DNA from: Verrucomicrobiales bacterium
GTDB lineage: Bacteria; Verrucomicrobiota; Verrucomicrobiia; Limisphaerales; JACDHS01
NCBI GenBank assembly: GCA_028293445.1
Contig: JAQGOU010000006.1
Span: 1-49,631, forward strand
Reading direction: 5' to 3'
DNA: 49,631 nt
The number at the start of each line of letters is the position of its first letter. Within the stretch, counting starts at the first letter, position 1. The translations under genes were made by a program, and so were the position numbers. Shown here piece after piece: positions 26,831-37,389 of the stretch. The notes beneath the pieces were generated by a model. That model was not told where the DNA came from. It was given only the letters and a program-made list of their open reading frames with translations, and did no database searches.

Positions 26831-26860
26831 GGCTGCGATCCTGATGATCGCAGCCTTTTT
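26831..26860 (+). terminator. dnaN rho-independent terminator
   Basis: GGCTGCGATC-CTGAT-GATCGCAGCC-TTTTT. Confidence 0.92.
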
Positions 26861-27086
26861 CGTTTCAATAGAGGCGGATAATCGATCTCAAGCGTCCAAC
26901 CTCCAAGCTCCAGAGAATTTCCAAAAGCCAAAATCCAATCGTCAGTGGTGAGTGGCCAGGCCAAGCCGAGCTTGGCAATCGGTTATTGGCTTTTGACTAT
27001 TGCTCCTCAGGTAGGCTGAAGTTCAGTAGCTGAAAGGATCACGAAAGGCTGCCACACATGCTTCCCATTGCTCATCAGCCAGTTAA

Positions 27087-27300
27087 GGCCTTTCTAAAAG
27101 GCTTTAAAAAATCGGTTTACTCAGAAAAGGGCATTTTAAAAGTCTTTCAAAGAGCCCTAAACTGGGAAAACCCCTTTTCAAAAGTCTTTTGGAGAGGGGT
27201 AAACCGAGAAAAGGGCTCCTTAAAAGTCTTTTGAAAAGGCCTTTCCCGGGGAAAACGCATTTTAAAACCCTTTTTGGGAGGCACTTTTTCTTCCCAGCGA
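27087..27300. repeat. Intergenic array A3: four ~42-43 bp units plus a partial
   Basis: Units start at 27087, 27130, 27172, 27214, 27257; unit ~ GGCNTTTTAAAAGTCTTTTGAAAGGGC..AAACCGGGAAAA(C/G). Confidence 0.85.
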
Positions 27301-27476
27301 CCATTAAATGCCGCTGAGACACCCTGTTTTCCCGGAGAGGACTTTGAGTCGAGACGGAGCCGAAAGTCGATCGAAAGTGCTTTCCAAAGCCGAACGAAGA
27401 CAAGGGCCACCTTTTTGGAAAGGAGCAGATTAGATTTTCCATTTCCGCGCGCATAAAGTAAAACCTCGCCCGCGTT

Positions 27477-29072
27477 ATGAAGTTCACAAAAGAACAGCTC
27501 TGGGAACGGTTCAAAAAATATTACTTCGAGTTTCCAACGATCGGTCTGGCGATCGATGTGAGCCGGATGAATTTTTCGGAAGATTATTTCGACAGGATGA
27601 ACGCGCCAATGGCGAAGGCGTTTCAGGCGATGGCGGAAATTGAACGCGGCGCCATCGCGAATCCGGATGAAAAACGGATGGTCGGACATTACTGGCTCCG
27701 CAACCCGCAACTCGCTCCGACCCCTGCTATCACTAAGGAAATTGAAGATACGCTCGCGGCGGTGAAATCTTTTACCCGCGAAGTTCATGACGGAAAAATC
27801 CAGGGCGAACGCGGTGCTTTCAAAAATGTGCTCGTGATCGGCATCGGCGGCTCGGCGCTCGGGCCGCAATTCGTCAGCAACGCCCTCGGCCATCCGCTGA
27901 CCGATAAAATGGATGTCTTTTTCTTCGATAACACCGATCCCGACGGGATGGACAAAGTCATCTCGAAGATTATCAATGAACTCGGGCAGACGCTTTGCGT
28001 AGTGATTTCCAAATCGGGCGGAACCAAAGAAACCCGCAACGGCATGCTCGAAGCCGAAGCCGCCTTCACGAAGGCCGGCTTGAACTTCGGCAAACACACG
28101 GTTGCTATCACCGGTAAGGATAGCGAGCTCGACAAAGTGGCGGTGAAGAACAATTGGATCCGCCGGTTTCCCATGTGGGACTGGGTTGGCGGACGAACCA
28201 GCGAATTGTCGGCCGTTGGCCTTCTTCCAGCCGCCTTGCAAGGCATTGACATCGATTTAATGCTAAAAGGGGCGAAAGAGTGCGATGAGGCGACACGCAG
28301 GAATAACGTTACCGAAAACCCTTCTTCCCTGATTTCTTTGGCATGGATGCAGGGATGTAACGCTAAAGGTGAAAAAGACATGGTTGTCCTCCCTTACAAG
28401 GATCGGCTTGAGCTTTTCTCGAAGTATCTTCAGCAACTGATCATGGAGTCGCTCGGAAAAGAACGAGACCTGGATGGTAAAGTGGTGAATCAAGGGCTCG
28501 CAGTTTACGGGAATAAAGGGGCAACCGACCAGCATGCTTACGTCCAGCAGTTGCGCGAAGGGGTGCACAATTTCTTCGTCACGTTTATCGAGGTATTGCA
28601 GGATCGAGGCGCGAAATCGTTGCCCGTTGAGCCACGCGTTACGGCGGGCGATTACTTGAGCGGCTTCTTTCTCGGAACGCGCGAGGCGCTCTTCGATAAC
28701 GGACGCGAATCGATCACGATCACGATTCCGAAGGTTTCGCCCTATTCTGTTGGGGTGCTGATCGCGTTATTTGAGCGAACGGTCGGACTTTACGCCTCGT
28801 TGATCAATGTAAACGCATACCATCAACCTGGAGTGGAGGCCGGAAAGAAAGCGGCCAGCGCGGTGATCCAGCTTCAGCTGAAAGTGCTCGATTATCTTCA
28901 GGAGAAGAAGGGTCACGCCTTAACCTCCGCACAGATCGCCAGCGGCATCGGCGCGCATGACGCTTTTGAAACGGTGTTCAAAATCAGCGAGCATCTGTCG
29001 GCCAATCCCGATAGCGGCGTGAAAAAAGCCGCCGGCAAAACCCCATTTGAATCTACCTACCAGCTAGCGTAA
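27477..29072 (+). CDS. pgi: Glucose-6-phosphate isomerase
   Basis: [44 protein letters not shown]. Confidence 0.96.
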   Translation: MKFTKEQLWERFKKYYFEFPTIGLAIDVSRMNFSEDYFDRMNAPMAKAFQAMAEIERGAIANPDEKRMVGHYWLRNPQLAPTPAITKEIEDTLAAVKSFTREVHDGKIQGERGAFKNVLVIGIGGSALGPQFVSNALGHPLTDKMDVFFFDNTDPDGMDKVISKIINELGQTLCVVISKSGGTKETRNGMLEAEAAFTKAGLNFGKHTVAITGKDSELDKVAVKNNWIRRFPMWDWVGGRTSELSAVGLLPAALQGIDIDLMLKGAKECDEATRRNNVTENPSSLISLAWMQGCNAKGEKDMVVLPYKDRLELFSKYLQQLIMESLGKERDLDGKVVNQGLAVYGNKGATDQHAYVQQLREGVHNFFVTFIEVLQDRGAKSLPVEPRVTAGDYLSGFFLGTREALFDNGRESITITIPKVSPYSVGVLIALFERTVGLYASLINVNAYHQPGVEAGKKAASAVIQLQLKVLDYLQEKKGHALTSAQIASGIGAHDAFETVFKISEHLSANPDSGVKKAAGKTPFESTYQLA

Positions 29073-29085
29073 GTTCCGCGCCTCA

Positions 29086-31101
29086 ATGTTTGTCTACCCC
29101 AAAAAATACGACGTGATCGTCGTCGGAGCCGGCCACGCGGGCGTGGAAGCGGCTTTGGCGGCCGCGCGAATGGGATGCCAGACGCTTTTGCTGACCATTA
29201 ATGCGGATAGTATCGGGCAAATGTCCTGTAATCCGGCCATTGGCGGTCTTGCCAAAGGACACCTGACCCGGGAGATCGACGCCTTGGGTGGTGAGATGGG
29301 AAAGTGCACAGACATGACCGGCCTGCAGTTCCGGATGCTGAATATGAAGAAGGGGCCGTCCGTTTGGGCTCCTCGCGCCCAGTGCGACAAGAAAGCCTAC
29401 CAGTTCCGGATGAAGTGGATTTGCGAGCGGGAAAAGAATCTCGACGTCAAGCAGGGACAGACCTCGAAGCTCCTGCACAAGGATGCGGAAGTTTGCGGGG
29501 TCGAAACAACCCTGGAGATCCAATACCTCAGCAAGACGGTGATTATTACCACGGGAACGTTCCTTCGCGGATTGATGCACGTCGGCAGCAACCAGCAACA
29601 GGGCGGTCGTTTGGGAGACGCGGCGTCGATGGGGTTGTCGAGTTCACTGAAGGAAGTCGGTTTGGAGTTGGGCCGCTTAAAAACCGGAACCCCACCTCGG
29701 CTCCTGAAGAGCTCCATTGATTTTTCCAAGACCGAGATCCAGCCCGGGGACGAACCGGCACCATACTTTACCTATTGGAAAGATGATTTGTTCCACGTGG
29801 AACAAGGAGACCCGGGAATGGAGCCCCGACCGTACGACCAGTACTTTGCCGTCAAAGAAGGCAAAAAGTTCCACGTGGAACAAAACGACCAGTATCCGCG
29901 CGGATCCATTCTGGAGCAGATCGGTGGACAGCTTCCTTGCTACATTACCTACACGACCGGGAAGACGGCCGAAGTCATTCGGGCGAACCTTCATAAATCA
30001 CCGATGTATTCGGGCGTGATCGAAGGGGTGGGGCCGAGGTACTGTCCCTCCATTGAAGATAAGATCGTCCGGTTTGCGGATAAGGAGCGGCATCAGATCT
30101 TTTTGGAACCGGAAGGGATCGCGACCGACGAGATTTACGTCAATGGCTTCTCCACCTCGCTGCCGTTCGATGTTCAGTATGAATTGGTGCGGACCATTAT
30201 CGGTTGCGAAGAGGCGGAGATTCTTCGTCCGGCGTATGCGGTCGAATATGATTTTTCATTCCCGACTCAGCTCCATGCGTCCCTGGAAACCAAGGGTTGT
30301 CGGAATCTTTTCCTCGCGGGACAGATTAATGGCACCTCCGGATATGAGGAGGCGGGTGCTCAAGGATTAATGGCTGGAATTAATGCCGCTCGTCGGGTGC
30401 AACAGCGCGAACCGGTTATCTTGCGTCGTGATCAGGCCTATATCGGCGTGCTCATCGATGATCTGGTGACGAAGGGGACCTCCGAGCCGTATCGGATGTT
30501 TACGTCCCGGGCCGAGTATCGGCTGATTCTGCGGCAGGACAACGCCGATATGCGCTTGAGCGAGATCGGGCATGATATTGGTCTCTTGCCCTCGCGCAAC
30601 TATCGCAAGTTCCAGGAAAAAAAGCTCGCGATCGAGTGCGAACTGGATCGTCTGGGAAAGACCAGAGTCGGACCTGATTTGTTGGCGCGATTGCTGAAGC
30701 GGCCGGAAGTGGCTTACAAGGATCTGCCAAATCGACGGGAAGATCTCAGCGACGAAGTGGTCCTGCAGGTGGAGATCGCGATTAAGTACGCCGGCTACAT
30801 TGATCGTCAGGACGCGGAAGTCGCGAAGTTCAAGACGCTCGAAGATAAACAGATTCCGCCTAACTTTGATTATGCAACGGTCCACAGCCTCCGAAATGAG
30901 GCGCGGCAAAAGCTGACGAAGATTCGTCCAGGGACGATCGGCCAGGCTTCCCGTATTTCGGGTGTCTCGCCGTCGGATATTAGCATCCTGATGATTTGGC
31001 TGAAACGCGGCTCCCCGGCCAAGCCGGTTGAGGAGCCCACGGATGTCTGCGCAGCGGCGGAACATCTGGACGAAACGCCGCCTTGTTGTGGCGATTTGTA
31101 A
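29086..31101 (+). CDS. mnmG: tRNA uridine-5-carboxymethylaminomethyl modification enzyme MnmG/GidA
   Basis: YDVIVVGAGHAGVEAALAAARMG; MSCNPAIGGLAKGHLTREIDALGG; GPRYCPSIEDKI. Confidence 0.98.
   Translation: MFVYPKKYDVIVVGAGHAGVEAALAAARMGCQTLLLTINADSIGQMSCNPAIGGLAKGHLTREIDALGGEMGKCTDMTGLQFRMLNMKKGPSVWAPRAQCDKKAYQFRMKWICEREKNLDVKQGQTSKLLHKDAEVCGVETTLEIQYLSKTVIITTGTFLRGLMHVGSNQQQGGRLGDAASMGLSSSLKEVGLELGRLKTGTPPRLLKSSIDFSKTEIQPGDEPAPYFTYWKDDLFHVEQGDPGMEPRPYDQYFAVKEGKKFHVEQNDQYPRGSILEQIGGQLPCYITYTTGKTAEVIRANLHKSPMYSGVIEGVGPRYCPSIEDKIVRFADKERHQIFLEPEGIATDEIYVNGFSTSLPFDVQYELVRTIIGCEEAEILRPAYAVEYDFSFPTQLHASLETKGCRNLFLAGQINGTSGYEEAGAQGLMAGINAARRVQQREPVILRRDQAYIGVLIDDLVTKGTSEPYRMFTSRAEYRLILRQDNADMRLSEIGHDIGLLPSRNYRKFQEKKLAIECELDRLGKTRVGPDLLARLLKRPEVAYKDLPNRREDLSDEVVLQVEIAIKYAGYIDRQDAEVAKFKTLEDKQIPPNFDYATVHSLRNEARQKLTKIRPGTIGQASRISGVSPSDISILMIWLKRGSPAKPVEEPTDVCAAAEHLDETPPCCGDL
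29789..29804. promoter_or_regulatory. parS: parS-like ParB-binding site 1, inside mnmG
   Basis: TGTTCCACGTGGAACA, perfect 16-bp palindrome. Confidence 0.85.
29868..29881. promoter_or_regulatory. parS: parS-like ParB-binding site 2, inside mnmG
   Basis: GTTCCACGTGGAAC, perfect 14-bp palindrome, 78 bp centre-to-centre from site 1. Confidence 0.82.
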
Positions 31102-31219
31102 TTTGCGGAGCCGAGGGTTGGGCTGAACTTCTCTTCGCGAAAAGCATTTTCAAAAGGTCAAAAAATAGTATTTTAACCGCAGCGCTAAAATCGCCGGACG
31201 TCAGGAACCCTTTCCGCAT

Positions 31220-32857
31220 ATGAACGAAGCATTCGCCGATAAGATTCAGATGCAACACATGTTGTTCTCGGAATTATCCAACATGTTCGGCCACGAGGTC
31301 CCGCTTTACGACAAAGCTCTGTTGGTGAATAAGGAGTGCAACAAAACCGTTTGCGATCTGCTCGCTAAACATTACCCCGGGTTTACTCTTTCCGACAGCC
31401 AACTGGATAAGACCAGTGGCGAACGACATGGCGCCATCCGCATCGGCAAAGCCGACGAATATCGCTGGGTCACTGGTTTCTTCGGCGCCTTCGGCATGGA
31501 GCCGCATAATTACTACGACATGACCAATGTCGGCAGTAAAAGTCAGCCGATCGTTGCGACTGCCTTCCGTTCCCGCCTGAATCCTGAGCATCGCATTTTT
31601 TGTTCTCTCCTAATGACGGACTATTTTGATCCGGAAACCAGGAAGCGAATCGAAGGGTTGTTGGCGACGCGGGAAGTCTTTTCCGATAAGGCAAAAGGCC
31701 TCATTGAGAAGAACGCGAAGCAAGGCGGCTTGAGCGAATCAGATGCGAAGGAACTAATCCGCGAAGGGACAACTCGAATCTTCAAATGGACTGGCAAAGC
31801 GCGTGATCATCATCTCTACCAGGATCTTTCCGCAGCTGGATTCAAGATTGCCGCAGACATCGCCTGCTTTGAATCGCATCATCTTAACCACCTGACTCCA
31901 AATACTTTCTGCATGGATTTCTATACAGCATCCATGAAGTTCTGCATGGGGGAATTGGATTCAGAAACATATCACGTCCGAGCGAGCATGGCCTTGGATC
32001 GCTTGATGGAATTCGCGGATTGCGACTACATGAAGTTGCATTTCAAGCACCTGACCCTGGCCCAAATTCATTCGTTTGGTCGCGGTGATGTTCCGGCCTA
32101 CGATATCATGGGTGCGGTGGTAAAAGTCGGGCGCCGCTTTCGGGAACCGGATTTGGATCTGACAAAGTTAAAGCATGCGGGCTTTAAGGATTTCACGGAA
32201 GGCCCCTCTGAAGATACGCCGATCTTGTTGCGACAGGATGCTTACAAAGCTTTGACCGAACCGGTCACATTTCACGAAGCAGATGGCTCGAAGGTGGAAA
32301 CGGTTCATACCGCGCGCTTCGGTGAAGTGGAACAACGCTTTTACGCAACGACGCTGGTGGGTCGGGAGCTTTATGACAAATGTCTGGCTGAGGCGGATGT
32401 CATGAAAGAGAAGAATCCCGGCCTCATGAAGAAGGATTACGACGAGTATCGAAAAGCTTACGCGAACTGTTTCGCCGCATTTCCCAAGACGCTTTCCGGG
32501 TTACTCACGCAAAAGTTGGTTTACGGGCGCTTCAGCCCCACGGAAAAAGGATTGGAAGCGGCGAAGAAGAAGCAGATGGTCGGCAGTGACCTTTCCGACT
32601 TGATGCAGCGCGGCTATGTCCAGGTGGAAGGGTTGCGTTACGAAGATTTCCTACCGGTCAGCGCGGCCGGCATCTTCGCTTCAAACCTCGGTCAATACGG
32701 GACGAAATCGACGGCAGCCGAAAAGCCGGTCTATCGGAAAGAACAGCTCGAGGAAATCATGGGAAGAAAGATTGTGGACTCGAATGAGACTTATCGGAAT
32801 CTTGAGGCCGAGTCAGTGGCAAAAACCCGCGCACAGCTCGGAATCAAAACGAATTGA
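31220..32857 (+). CDS. hglS: DUF1338/YdcJ-type VOC protein (2-oxoadipate dioxygenase/decarboxylase, HglS-like)
   Basis: FGHEVPLYDKALLVNKECN...ERHGAIRIG; FESHHLNHLTPNTFCMDFY; RGYVQVEGLRYEDFLPVSAAGIFASNL. Confidence 0.82.
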   Translation: MNEAFADKIQMQHMLFSELSNMFGHEVPLYDKALLVNKECNKTVCDLLAKHYPGFTLSDSQLDKTSGERHGAIRIGKADEYRWVTGFFGAFGMEPHNYYDMTNVGSKSQPIVATAFRSRLNPEHRIFCSLLMTDYFDPETRKRIEGLLATREVFSDKAKGLIEKNAKQGGLSESDAKELIREGTTRIFKWTGKARDHHLYQDLSAAGFKIAADIACFESHHLNHLTPNTFCMDFYTASMKFCMGELDSETYHVRASMALDRLMEFADCDYMKLHFKHLTLAQIHSFGRGDVPAYDIMGAVVKVGRRFREPDLDLTKLKHAGFKDFTEGPSEDTPILLRQDAYKALTEPVTFHEADGSKVETVHTARFGEVEQRFYATTLVGRELYDKCLAEADVMKEKNPGLMKKDYDEYRKAYANCFAAFPKTLSGLLTQKLVYGRFSPTEKGLEAAKKKQMVGSDLSDLMQRGYVQVEGLRYEDFLPVSAAGIFASNLGQYGTKSTAAEKPVYRKEQLEEIMGRKIVDSNETYRNLEAESVAKTRAQLGIKTN

Positions 32858-32914
32858 GTTTTTTAAGCGTTTTTGTTCACTTCGAGTAGCGTGCTTTTCA
32901 TGCGGGCTGCGTGA

Positions 32915-32968
32915 ATGTCACATTTGGCACACAATGTGTGACATGAACAAGGTAAGTGTGCCAAAATG
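32915..32968 (+). promoter_or_regulatory. Two overlapping inverted repeats upstream of dnaK
   Basis: ATGTCACA-N14-TGTGACAT (32915-32944) and CATTTGGCACAC-N23-GTGTGCCAAAATG (32921-32968). Confidence 0.6.
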
Positions 32969-33114
32969 TCTCACTTCCAAGCATTTCCATTTATCGACAT
33001 TTGATTCGTAAGTGCTTATATACAAGTGGCTTAAATTAGGATTCACCTCGGTGGCACCTCTACTGCTAAAGAACTCTTGAGCTTTTACGCTCTTTTGAAA
33101 GGAAACCAGATTTT

Positions 33115-35049
33115 ATGGCTAAAGTTTTAGGTATTGATTTAGGAACAACCAATTCTTGCATGGCGGTGATGGAAGGCGGCGAACCTCTCGTTTTGGAAAA
33201 CTCTGAGGGTAAACGCACAACGCCGTCCGTAGTCGCATTTGCAAAAAACGGCGAACGCCTCGTCGGCGAAGCTGCCAAACGGCAGGCCGTGACCAACCCA
33301 CGCAATACGGTTTATTCCGTGAAGCGCTTCATGGGTCGTAAATTTGAAGAGGTCCAGGAAGAATTAAAGCGCGTCCCATACAAAGTGGTGAAAGCTGCTA
33401 ACGGCGACGCCGCTGTTGAAGTTGAAGTGGACGGCAAGCCGAAGCAATTCACGCCGCCCGAGATTTCCGCGATGATCCTCGCGAAATTAAAAGCCGATGC
33501 GGAAACACGCCTCGGCGAAAAAGTAACCCAGGCGGTGATTACCGTTCCTGCTTACTTCAACGACTCACAACGTCAGGCTACTAAAGATGCGGGACGCATC
33601 GCTGGCCTCGAAGTGCTTCGTATCATCAACGAACCGACGGCAGCTTCCCTCGCCTACGGTCTCGATAAAAAGAAAGACGAAGAAATCGCGGTCTACGATT
33701 TGGGCGGCGGTACATTCGATATTTCTGTTCTCGAAATCGGCGATGGTGTTTTCGAAGTGAAGGCGACCAACGGTGATACTCACCTCGGTGGTGACGACTG
33801 GGACAATCGCATCATGGATTGGATCCTGGATGAATTTAAGCGTGAGAACGGCATGGACCTGCGCAAGCAGCCGGATGCATTGCAGCGCATCAAGGAGGAA
33901 GCCGAAAAAGCGAAGATCGCGCTTTCGAGCGCTCAGCAGTACGAAATTAATCTTCCGTTCGTGACGGCAGATGCCACTGGGCCGAAACATATTTCGATGA
34001 AGCTGTCGCGGGCGAAAATGGAACAGATGTGCGACGACTTGTTCGAACGCACGATCGGGCCCGTTAAAGCATGCTTGAAAGACGCCGGTGTTGGCGTGGA
34101 CAAAATCAATGAGCTCGTGCTCGTCGGCGGCATGACCCGCATGCCCCGTGTGGTTGAAGTTGCGAAAACGCTCGTCAACAAGCCGCCTCATCAAGGTGTG
34201 AATCCGGACGAAGTCGTGGCGATCGGCGCTGGCATTCAAGGCGGCGTGCTCAAGGGCGACGTAAAAGACGTGTTGCTCCTGGACGTGACCCCGCTCTCGC
34301 TCGGTATTGAAACGCTCGGTGGTGTGTTCACGAAGTTGATCGAACGCAACACCACGATCCCGACACGCAAATCGGAAATTTTTTCGACGGCCTCAGATAG
34401 TCAACCGGGCGTAGAGATTCACGTGTTGCAAGGCGAACGCCAGTTCACCCGCGACAACAAAACGATCGGCAAATTTAATCTGTCAGACATTCCGCCCGCC
34501 CCGCGCGGCGTGCCGCAAATCGAAGTTACCTTTGACATCGATGCGAACGGCATCCTGCACGTCAACGCAAAAGATCTTGGCACTGGCAAAGAGCAGAAGA
34601 TCACGATCACCGCGAGCAGTGGTCTGTCGAAGGACGAAATCGAGAAGATGCGCAAGGACGCGGAACTGCACGCGGAAGAAGATAAAATCAAACGCGAAGA
34701 AATCGAAACACGCAACGAAGCCGATGGTGCCGTGTATCGCACGGAGAAGTTGCTCAAGGAAAGCGGCGACAAACTCACCGCGGATAACAAAGGCAAGATC
34801 GAAGGCGCTCTCAACGAAGTGAAAGAAGCGCTCAAGGGCAATGACGCGGCCGCGATTAAGACCGCAAGTGAGAAACTGAACACCGTTTGGCAGGAAGCAT
34901 CTGCTGAACTTTATAAGGCCGCTTCTGAAAAGGCGAAAGCCGGCCAGGCTGGTCCGCAACCAGGCGCTGACGCTGGTCCCAAAGAAGGCGGCGAGAAGAA
35001 GGACGAAGGTCCGATCATCGACGCTGAAGTCGTGGACGAGAAAAAATAA
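33115..35049 (+). CDS. dnaK: Molecular chaperone DnaK (Hsp70)
   Basis: [22 protein letters not shown]...; [20 protein letters not shown]-terminal [14 protein letters not shown]. Confidence 0.98.
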   Translation: MAKVLGIDLGTTNSCMAVMEGGEPLVLENSEGKRTTPSVVAFAKNGERLVGEAAKRQAVTNPRNTVYSVKRFMGRKFEEVQEELKRVPYKVVKAANGDAAVEVEVDGKPKQFTPPEISAMILAKLKADAETRLGEKVTQAVITVPAYFNDSQRQATKDAGRIAGLEVLRIINEPTAASLAYGLDKKKDEEIAVYDLGGGTFDISVLEIGDGVFEVKATNGDTHLGGDDWDNRIMDWILDEFKRENGMDLRKQPDALQRIKEEAEKAKIALSSAQQYEINLPFVTADATGPKHISMKLSRAKMEQMCDDLFERTIGPVKACLKDAGVGVDKINELVLVGGMTRMPRVVEVAKTLVNKPPHQGVNPDEVVAIGAGIQGGVLKGDVKDVLLLDVTPLSLGIETLGGVFTKLIERNTTIPTRKSEIFSTASDSQPGVEIHVLQGERQFTRDNKTIGKFNLSDIPPAPRGVPQIEVTFDIDANGILHVNAKDLGTGKEQKITITASSGLSKDEIEKMRKDAELHAEEDKIKREEIETRNEADGAVYRTEKLLKESGDKLTADNKGKIEGALNEVKEALKGNDAAAIKTASEKLNTVWQEASAELYKAASEKAKAGQAGPQPGADAGPKEGGEKKDEGPIIDAEVVDEKK

Positions 35050-35053
35050 TTCG

Positions 35054-35100
35054 CACGCGAAGGCGCGGGAGAGTCTTAACTCTTTCGCGTTCTTCGCGTG
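35054..35100 (+). terminator. Long hairpin between dnaK and groES (terminator or processing element)
   Basis: CACGCGAAG ... AGAGT-CTTA-ACTCT ... CTTCGCGTG; no clear T-tract. Confidence 0.5.
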
Positions 35101-35194
35101 AGTTCGTTCCCTAAAACAAATTTCCCGATCGCGAGTGCGACGGGGTCTTTTGATTCGTTAACAAATCAGAAATAGAAAAAGGAAAAGAAACACT

Positions 35195-35488
35195 ATGGCA
35201 TTAAATGTAAAACCTCTCGGCGACCGCGTAATCGTGGAAGCTGTTGAAGAAAAAGAAGTCAAAAAGGGCGGCATTATCATTCCCGATACCGCTAAAGAAA
35301 AACCGACCGAAAGCATCGTGCGTGCACTCGGCACCGGCAAAACAGACGACAAAGGCAACAAGATCGCTTTTGAAGTCAAAGTGGGCGATCGCGTTCTGAC
35401 CAGCCAATACGGCGGCCAGCCGATCAAGCTCGACGGCAAGGAATACAAAATTCTGAGCTCGGACGACATCCTCGCGGTGATCGCTTAA
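35195..35488 (+). CDS. groES: Co-chaperonin GroES
   Basis: [37 protein letters not shown]. Confidence 0.98.
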   Translation: MALNVKPLGDRVIVEAVEEKEVKKGGIIIPDTAKEKPTESIVRALGTGKTDDKGNKIAFEVKVGDRVLTSQYGGQPIKLDGKEYKILSSDDILAVIA

Positions 35489-35506
35489 TCCAACAAACAA
35501 TTTTAA

Positions 35507-37177
<1,671 letters not shown>

Positions 37178-37210
37178 GCCGAATAGATTTCGGAGGAACT
37201 GAAGAACACG

Positions 37211-37241
37211 GCGAGGCTGGTGCACACCAGCCTCGCTTTTT
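37211..37241 (+). terminator. groESL rho-independent terminator
   Basis: GCGAGGCTGGTG-CA-CACCAGCCTCGC-TTTTT. Confidence 0.95.
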
Positions 37242-37389
37242 ATTTGCTGGGAGCGCGTGACGGTGTCAGACAAGACCAGCCCACACGCTTCCTGGCAAGC
37301 GACATCGATATAATTCTGACCCAAGACTACGCAGTCGCTCAGTAGGCGGTCAAAAGAAGTGATCCGGTTGCCGGAGATTCCGTCTTAGC

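Noticed and set aside
27147-28241. 364-aa minus-strand ORF spanning A3 and antisense to pgi
   Set aside because: Antisense to a clear pgi gene; typical spurious ORF in GC-rich coding sequence.
33565-34239. 224-aa ORF antisense to dnaK
   Set aside because: Same reason: shadow ORF of a conserved gene.
34420-34432. ttcacgtgttg in dnaK as a parS site
   Set aside because: Only one half matches; not palindromic.
35101-35194. CIRCE/HrcA operator before groES
   Set aside because: No TTAGCACTC-N9-GAGTGCTAA found; the isolated 'gagtgc' at 35133 has no partner.
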